A stretch of DNA of 64,000 nt. Origin: Symbiodinium natans (lineage: Eukaryota > Sar > Dinophyceae > Suessiales > Symbiodiniaceae). Below, piece after piece: positions 59,172 through 64,000 of the stretch. Positions within the stretch are counted from its first letter, which is position 1. Each line of letters opens with the position of its first letter. The stretch lies in contig CAJNDS010001968.1 of the NCBI GenBank assembly GCA_905221605.1, forward strand, positions 1-64,000. The letters are read 5' to 3'. The translations under genes and the position numbers were made by a program. Below the pieces are notes generated by a model. It did not search any database, had not been told where the DNA came from, and was given only the letters and a program-made list of their open reading frames with translations.

Positions 59172-59545
59172 TTACTAAGTTTAGGGTTTAGGGTTTTGGG
59201 TTTTGGGTTTTGGGTTGAGCATTTGGGGTTGTAGGGTTTTAGGGTTTAGGCTTGAGCATTTAGGGATTTAGGGTTTTGGTTTTAGGGTTCTAGGGTTTTA
59301 GGGTTGTCGGGTGTTAGGGTTTCAGGGTTTCAGGGTTTCAGGGTTCTAGGGTTCTAGGGTTCGATGGGTTCTGGGGTTTTTAGGGTTTTGGGGTTTTTGA
59401 TTTTTAGGGTTTTGGGTTGAAGGGTGTTCGGGGGTTAGGGTTCTAGGTTCTATGGTTTTAGGGTTTTGGGTTGTGGGGGTTAGGGTTTTGGGGTTTTAGG
59501 GTTGCGGAGTTTTAGGGTTTTAGCGTTTTTGGGGTAGATGGGTAC
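59172..59545 (+). repeat. Long degenerate TTTAGGG/TTTTGGG region
   Basis: About 370 bp of GGGTTTT, GGGTTCTA and GGGTTTCA variants; no gene. Confidence 0.8.
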
Positions 59546-59723
59546 CTTAACCTGCGTCTTTAAGAGGAGTAGGGATTGAGGCTTTAGGGTGCAGGCTGTA
59601 TAGGGTTTAGGGCGACCCAATGCGGGCCTGATCAGCCGTGGTCTTCGGAACTAGGGAAATTTTAAGGGTTTAGGAGCTTGAAGGGTGAGTGGTATACCTT
59701 CACAACCTTAAATCTTAAACCCT

Positions 59724-59831
59724 GAACCCAAAACCCTAAACCCTACACCCTAAACCCTAAACCCTAAACCCTAAAACCCTAAACCCTAAACCCTAAACCC
59801 TAAACCCTAAACCCTAAACCCTAAACCCTAA
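59724..59831 (-). repeat. CCCTAAA array
   Basis: About 15 units. Confidence 0.95.
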
Positions 59832-59934
59832 GTATGTAAGCGCTTAGGGGCTCCGGGGCTTTTGAAGCTTAAGGGGCATTAGGGGTTGAGGGGTTGTAAG
59901 GCTCCAAGTGTAGTTACATTATTTTTGGGTTTAG

Positions 59935-60015
59935 GGTTCAGGGTTCAGGGTTTAGGGTTTAGGGTTTAGGTTTAGGGTTTCGGGTTTAGGGCTTAGGGTT
60001 TAGGGTTTAGGGTTT
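59935..60015 (+). repeat. TTTAGGG array
   Basis: About 11 units with GTTCAGG and GTTTCGG variants, ending at a partial family C element (60013-60080). Confidence 0.9.
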
Positions 60016-60866
60016 ATATGCCCTATAGAGCCCTTAAAGTAAGAGGCCCATATTAAGGGACCATGTAACTACCCTTAGAGAGGCTTAGGTACTCGTGCTT
60101 GAAGAGTGGCTTGGAGGGGGTGGCGGGCTTAGTTTCGGTTTTTGTCTCGGTCTAATGCTTCGGGCGTTTAGGATGTGGCTTCTCTTTTGGACTTCAGGAG
60201 TTTGAAGCTGCAGCGAGACGCTTTTAGGTTTTAGGGTTCAGGGTTCAGGGTATAGGGTTTCGGGTTCAGGGTTTAGGTTTTAGGGTTTAGACTTTAGGGT
60301 TCGGGCTAAATTCGGCCTAGGTTGCCTTACAAGTCCCTGCAATAACCTGCCAAGGCCGCATGGTTTCTTGTCCCCAGATTGCTCTGACTTTCAGATGTTT
60401 AGGGCTTTGAGCCTTCGGGTCAAGGGTGGTTTTGGGGGGGCTCTGAAACCCTAAACCCTAAACCCTAAACCCTAAACCCTAAACCCTAAACCCTAAACCC
60501 TTGGATGCTCGGAGGTAGCCACCCTAAGGCCCTATCGTTATCAGGATTCCTCATAAGCCCAAGTTCCCATCAGCAGCGTGGCCTGCTTTGTCCTGGGTTA
60601 GTGCAGAATTGCGTATGTCAAGGTTTAGGGTTTAGGGTTTAGGGTGGAAGGCCAACTTTGGTCCAAAGCTCGAACCCGAAACTGGAATCAGATGGCAGGG
60701 GGAAGGGGGCCAAACCGTTCAGGAAGCTGGGGGAGTTAACCTTTACACCCTGATTCCCCCTGAAACCTTGCGACACTGAAGACAAGGGTTTCGTAGGGTT
60801 TAGGGTTTAGGGTTTAGGGCTTAGGGTTTAGGGCTTCGGTTTGGGGTCCCAATCGAAGAAGAGAAT

Positions 60867-61190
60867 ATGAAATTTCGGGACCTTGCGTTTAAGCGGGCGC
60901 TGAAGAGCTTGTTTAAGGTTGTGTGTTCTGAAGTCTTGAAGTCTTCCCTCAAACGTGATCATCCTTATGTTCGGTGGGGCCAAGTACCCTTGCTGGAGGA
61001 GGTCATAATTAATAAACATGCACGTGCTGTATGTGCACGAAATGCTCCTTCGTATGCATGCATGCTGCCTCAATCGCACGAAACGACTTCCATGGATCTA
61101 CATGCGCCCGAACTCCGCGCGCTCTCGAGCCCCCGGTATCCCCCCCCCCAATGGTCTCCCCCGCCCTCCCTCCCCAACCCTGCCCGTTAA
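60867..61190 (+). CDS. Candidate ORF of 107 codons
   Basis: MKFRDLAFKRALKSLFKVVC then SEVLKSSLKRDHPYVRWGQV, later VPLLEEVIINKHARAVCARN. The start is basic and helical; the end becomes Pro-rich as it nears telomeric sequence. A minus-strand ORF (60828-61079) overlaps completely and is an alternative, so the strand is uncertain. Confidence 0.36.
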   Translation: MKFRDLAFKRALKSLFKVVCSEVLKSSLKRDHPYVRWGQVPLLEEVIINKHARAVCARNAPSYACMLPQSHETTSMDLHAPELRALSSPRYPPPQWSPPPSLPNPAR

Positions 61191-61509
61191 CCCTAAAATC
61201 ACAGCAATCCTAAACCGAAACCCTCAACTGAAGCCCCGAAACCTAAACCCCTTGAACCGCAGAAAGGGAAGAGATAGACTCGAAACCTCAGCCACCTTAA
61301 GCCTGAACTGTAAACCCACCACGAACCACAGAGTGGCGAGCGGAAACCCTAAAGCTACACCTCAACCCTGAGCCCGAACCCAAAACTCTAAACCCACTGG
61401 AGAGCAGAGTGAGCGCCCTAAACCCGACGTCCTAACTCTGAACCCTAAACCCATCATGAATCACAGAGGGTCAGCCCCCATTGGGTGCAGTTCTCGGCTG
61501 CGCACCCGC

Positions 61510-61722
61510 TAAGGGTGCATAATGTTCGTTGGACTGTATACCCTACACCTTAAATCAAAGTACTCAAATACTCTAGATGAGTCTCGGGCACGGTCGAGAT
61601 TTTTATTTAAAAAACTCGCAAGACTTGTTGAGAGTCTCAGATATTTCTTTAAGCCGATAGCTGAAATAAGGAAGTTGGAATCCTCGCGTGGGTCTGAAAG
61701 AGATTTCTTGTTTCCCTGAGCC
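61510..61722. other. AT-richer unique island, open on both strands
   Basis: About 210 bp without telomeric units. The plus frame (61522-61719) includes LDESRARSRFLFKKLARLVE and ends SERDFLFP; the minus frame also stays open. Inverted pieces ('gagtctcg', 'gagagtctc') are visible. Base composition differs from other islands; possibly an element remnant. Confidence 0.3.
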
Positions 61723-61956
61723 ACCGCGCGGTGTTGCAGATCTAGCCCTTCTTGCTTTTGACGTTGGAACTGGTGTTAGCACAATGTTTGGGGAAGAAAC
61801 CTTATGACCCGCAACTCCAAAGCCCTGAAGCCCTCAACCCCTAAACCCTACTAAACCTTAAACCCTAAACCTTAAACCCTATAAACCCTAATCCCTAAAC
61901 CTTAACCCTAAACCCTAAATCCTACACCTCCTAAAACGCCCCTAACAAGCCCTTGC

Positions 61957-62016
61957 ATGGCTCCTGCGCCTCGGCTGCAAGGCTTCTACCTGGTGACCAA
62001 GGCGCACGGTTCTAGG
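61957..62016 (+). CDS. Candidate first exon
   Basis: The ATG follows 'caagcccttgc'. 20 codons MAPAPRLQGFYLVTKAHGSR run to TAGG|gtttaggg. Confidence 0.3.
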
Positions 62017-62026
62017 GTTTAGGGCT

Positions 62027-62160
62027 ACTTAGAGGTTCACCGTACTTAATAACCAAGTATAACTGTGTTTTGACCCAGATAGAAGCCCCTTAATTACGCT
62101 AATATGGTTATGATGGGATTATAAGTGCGATTACTATTTGGTGAGAAAGTATCATGAACC
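62027..62160. mobile_element. MITE-like palindrome, family A, copy 8
   Basis: 'acttagaggttcaccgtact' and 'gaaagtatcatgaacc' ends; 'cccttaattacgctaatatg' loop as in copy 5. Confidence 0.65.
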
Positions 62161-62234
62161 AGGTTCAGGTCGGGCTTGGGGTTGAGGGCTTGGGGTTTAA
62201 GGGCTTAAGGTTTTGGAGTTTCAGGGTCTGGGAG

Positions 62235-62279
62235 GGTCGGGAATGGCGTTGCATACCTAGCTCGCGGCAAGGCTGCAAG
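62235..62279 (+). CDS. Candidate micro-exon
   Basis: After 'ggtctgggag', donor TGCAAG|gttttg. The peptide is VGNGVAYLARGKAA. Confidence 0.33.
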
Positions 62280-62397
62280 GTTTTGATTCAACATTGTTGG
62301 GGTAGGGTTGTTGGCTTAGGGTGTCATTAGGGCAGGAAAGCCGTAAATTCTAAACCCCCTAAACTTGAATTGCTGATCGTCATACGACGTGACACAG

Positions 62398-62556
62398 CCC
62401 GTCGACCACCCTGAGGACGCGACGTGGCCACTAGATATCATCTACCGTTCTGCACGAGTGCCGCCTGTCTGGTCTGAACGTGAATGCAGCGCACGCGTTG
62501 CTTGCCTTCGCGTTGCTTGCCTTCGCTGGGGCTGTGTAAAGGAAGTGCGCGACTAG
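62398..62556 (+). CDS. Candidate terminal exon, 51 codons
   Basis: Acceptor 'gacgtgacacag'. The frame begins VDHPEDATWPLDIIYRSARV, continues PPVWSERECSARVACLR and ends WGCVKEVRD with TAG. A 15-bp microduplication ('cgttgcttgccttcg' twice from about 62497) doubles VACLR. Not recognised. Confidence 0.45.
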   Translation, partial: PVDHPEDATWPLDIIYRSARVPPVWSERECSARVACLRVACLRWGCVKEVRD

Positions 62557-62890
62557 TAGTGTAGTGGTTGACCTACCATTTTGGATATTTTGGGTGCCCA
62601 ACATCAAGGGCTTAGCAGGAAAAAGGGCCGTACAGGTGTGCATTGTGTACCACAAATGTTGATTTGGTTTTAGGTTTCCGGCTTTCGACATGTGACTGGT
62701 TAGGGTTTTTGGGTTTGGGGGATCGTGGCTGGCACTTGCTCCCTTGCAGAAAATTTGACTTCTGATTCAGTCCCCAGGCCCTGAACCCCCACAAAACCCT
62801 GAGCCCCTGACTCCCCAAGTCCTTACAAAATTAACTCCGAACTCCGAAGCCGAGCTACCAAACAGTTGGTTGGGGCTGTTACGGCAGGGT

Positions 62891-63023
62891 ACTTGGAGGG
62901 TCATGGTACTTATAACCCAATCATAGCTGTACTGATAACCCATTTATAAGCCCTCCAAGTGCCCCAAAATGGTGTTATAAGTACAGCTATAATTGGGTTA
63001 TTGAGTAACATGAACCTCCAGGT
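62891..63023. mobile_element. MITE-like palindrome, family A, copy 9
   Basis: 'acttggagggtcatggtact' and 'gagtaacatgaacctccagg' ends; core 'aacccaatcatagctgtact' against 'agtacagctataattgggtt'. Confidence 0.7.
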
Positions 63024-63243
63024 AGAGCTTGCAGTTCACAGGCACCAACCACAACCCTGCAAGTCTGGGCAAGGGAGAGGTGTCCAAGAGGGTCCTGTTG
63101 GGTCCCCAATTTAAGCCCTAAGCCCCAGGCCCCAAACCGCAGCGTTGAGAAGGCGTTAAGTCTAAAGTTTAGTCTAAAGCACAGAAATACAGCCGCTGGT
63201 TCCAAAAAACCCTTATGGATACCACCGTAAACCGACCAGGGAG

Positions 63244-63287
63244 ATGGACGCAATGGCGACCCGCAGTGGCGAGGAGGCGGCCCAGTG
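63244..63287 (+). CDS. Candidate first exon
   Basis: The ATG follows 'gaccagggag'. MDAMATRSGEEAAQ then CCCAGTG|gtaccc. The donor falls in the end of a family D element. Confidence 0.32.
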
Positions 63288-63418
63288 GTACCCTCATTCC
63301 CTTTCTTCGGGTTTACGGTTCGGGAAATCCTCAAAAAACTTTTGTTATAAATTATTTCCCCTTGTGCAGCAGAACAGGGTACCCTTAATTCATTGTAAGC
63401 TTGTGTGGGCCACTAGAT
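63278..63418. mobile_element. Family D element, copy 6
   Basis: 'ggcccagtggtaccctcatt' and 'gtgtgggccactaga' ends, with AT-rich interior. The longer ORF that spans it (63244-63594) is not accepted. Confidence 0.42.
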
Positions 63419-63599
63419 CAGGTTTACGTATCGACTTATGGGGTTTCGACTTTTTCGCATTTCGGGTTCATATAGGGTTCCGGGCTAAGTCTGATGCCGG
63501 GCTTGGTATGTTCTTATGGAAAGTACCCTTGGCTTCTGGGACAACGGACAACGGATTTTCCAGAATTCTAAGCAGCCCGTTGGAATTTTGTTGACGGAA

Positions 63600-64000
63600 G
63601 TAGGTTTTTTGTGCCCTCGGCTCTGGAGCCTCATTGCCTTTTAAGAAGCCCGCAACCTTACGTTGCGAGGGACTGGGTAGGTAACCTTTGACCTTTTTTG
63701 GCCACATAGTATAAAATCCTACGATATAATACATATATATATATACGTATATATACTAAATATATACATATGTATGGATAGATCGATAGATATTTTTGGC
63801 TAGGGTATTCAGCCCCTAGGAGTTGCAGTAAGCCGCCATGCCAGGTTCACATGGAAGACTTGGAATTCTAGGGCTGAAGGGATTGGCGCGGAAGCACGGC
63901 TAAGGGCCAGCTTTACACCTTTAAGCCTCACACAGGGCCTTAGGGTTTAGGGTTTAGGATTTAGGGTTTAGGGTTTAGGGCAAACCTTCTTACTTCAACC
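63600..64000. other. Right edge: unique AT-richer sequence and short telomeric tract
   Basis: Contains a 'cgcaac/gttgcg' hairpin (about 63651-63666), an (AT)n run (63730-63772) and a closing TTTAGGG tract (63940-63980). 'gtaggtaacctttgacc' at 63677 resembles intron 1 of gene 1 ('ataggtaacctttaacc'), but too briefly to prove relation. No gene called. Confidence 0.45.

Noticed and set aside
63244-63594. 116-codon plus-strand ORF
   Set aside because: Runs through a family D element; only its first 44 bp are kept as a possible first exon.

Overview
The window looks like nuclear DNA of a dinoflagellate, most likely of the Symbiodiniaceae type. Three things support this. Degenerate TTTAGGG/CCCTAAA telomere-type tracts occur in both orientations throughout. 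Four genes encode a ubiquitin-like head followed by 41-residue 'AFAAILGDGSVVTWG' repeats, an RCC1/HERC-like family I remember from Symbiodiniaceae gene sets. There are no bacterial signals such as operons or Shine-Dalgarno sites. I saw no rRNA, tRNA, CRISPR array, phage or virus. The assignment rests on sequence character and memory, not on a search.

Layout. 1-18.2 kb is a tandem family of four plus-strand paralogues (ATG at 1244, 6406, 9845 and 16646) inside a larger duplicated cassette. Its non-coding blocks recur upstream and downstream of the genes, often in the same order. Genes 2-4 read through without introns. Gene 1 carries two short GT-AG insertions (92 and 103 bp) that remove cleanly and restore the repeat. 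Each is flanked by a 4-bp direct repeat, and one has 8-bp terminal inverted repeats; they look like recently gained introner-type introns.

12-13 kb and 18.6-63.3 kb hold no long ORF. They contain many short open islands (30-190 bp) with AG at one edge and GT at the other, some encoding hydrophobic or otherwise protein-like peptides. I list these as candidate exons, mostly on the plus strand to about 46 kb and on both strands beyond. They cannot be assembled into genes by eye, so each has modest confidence. About two dozen lie between a CCCTAAA tract on the left and a TTTAGGG tract on the right. The intervening spacers therefore tend to begin GTTTAGGG and end CCCTAAA...AG and could fold back on themselves.

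The same region carries several families of short palindromic (MITE-like) elements, some with a telomeric tract in the middle. It also carries a near-perfect 580-bp inverted duplication (43254-43835 and 46993-47573) that corresponds almost exactly to one inferred intron. Homopolymers, microsatellites, minisatellites and long telomeric arrays make up most of the rest.
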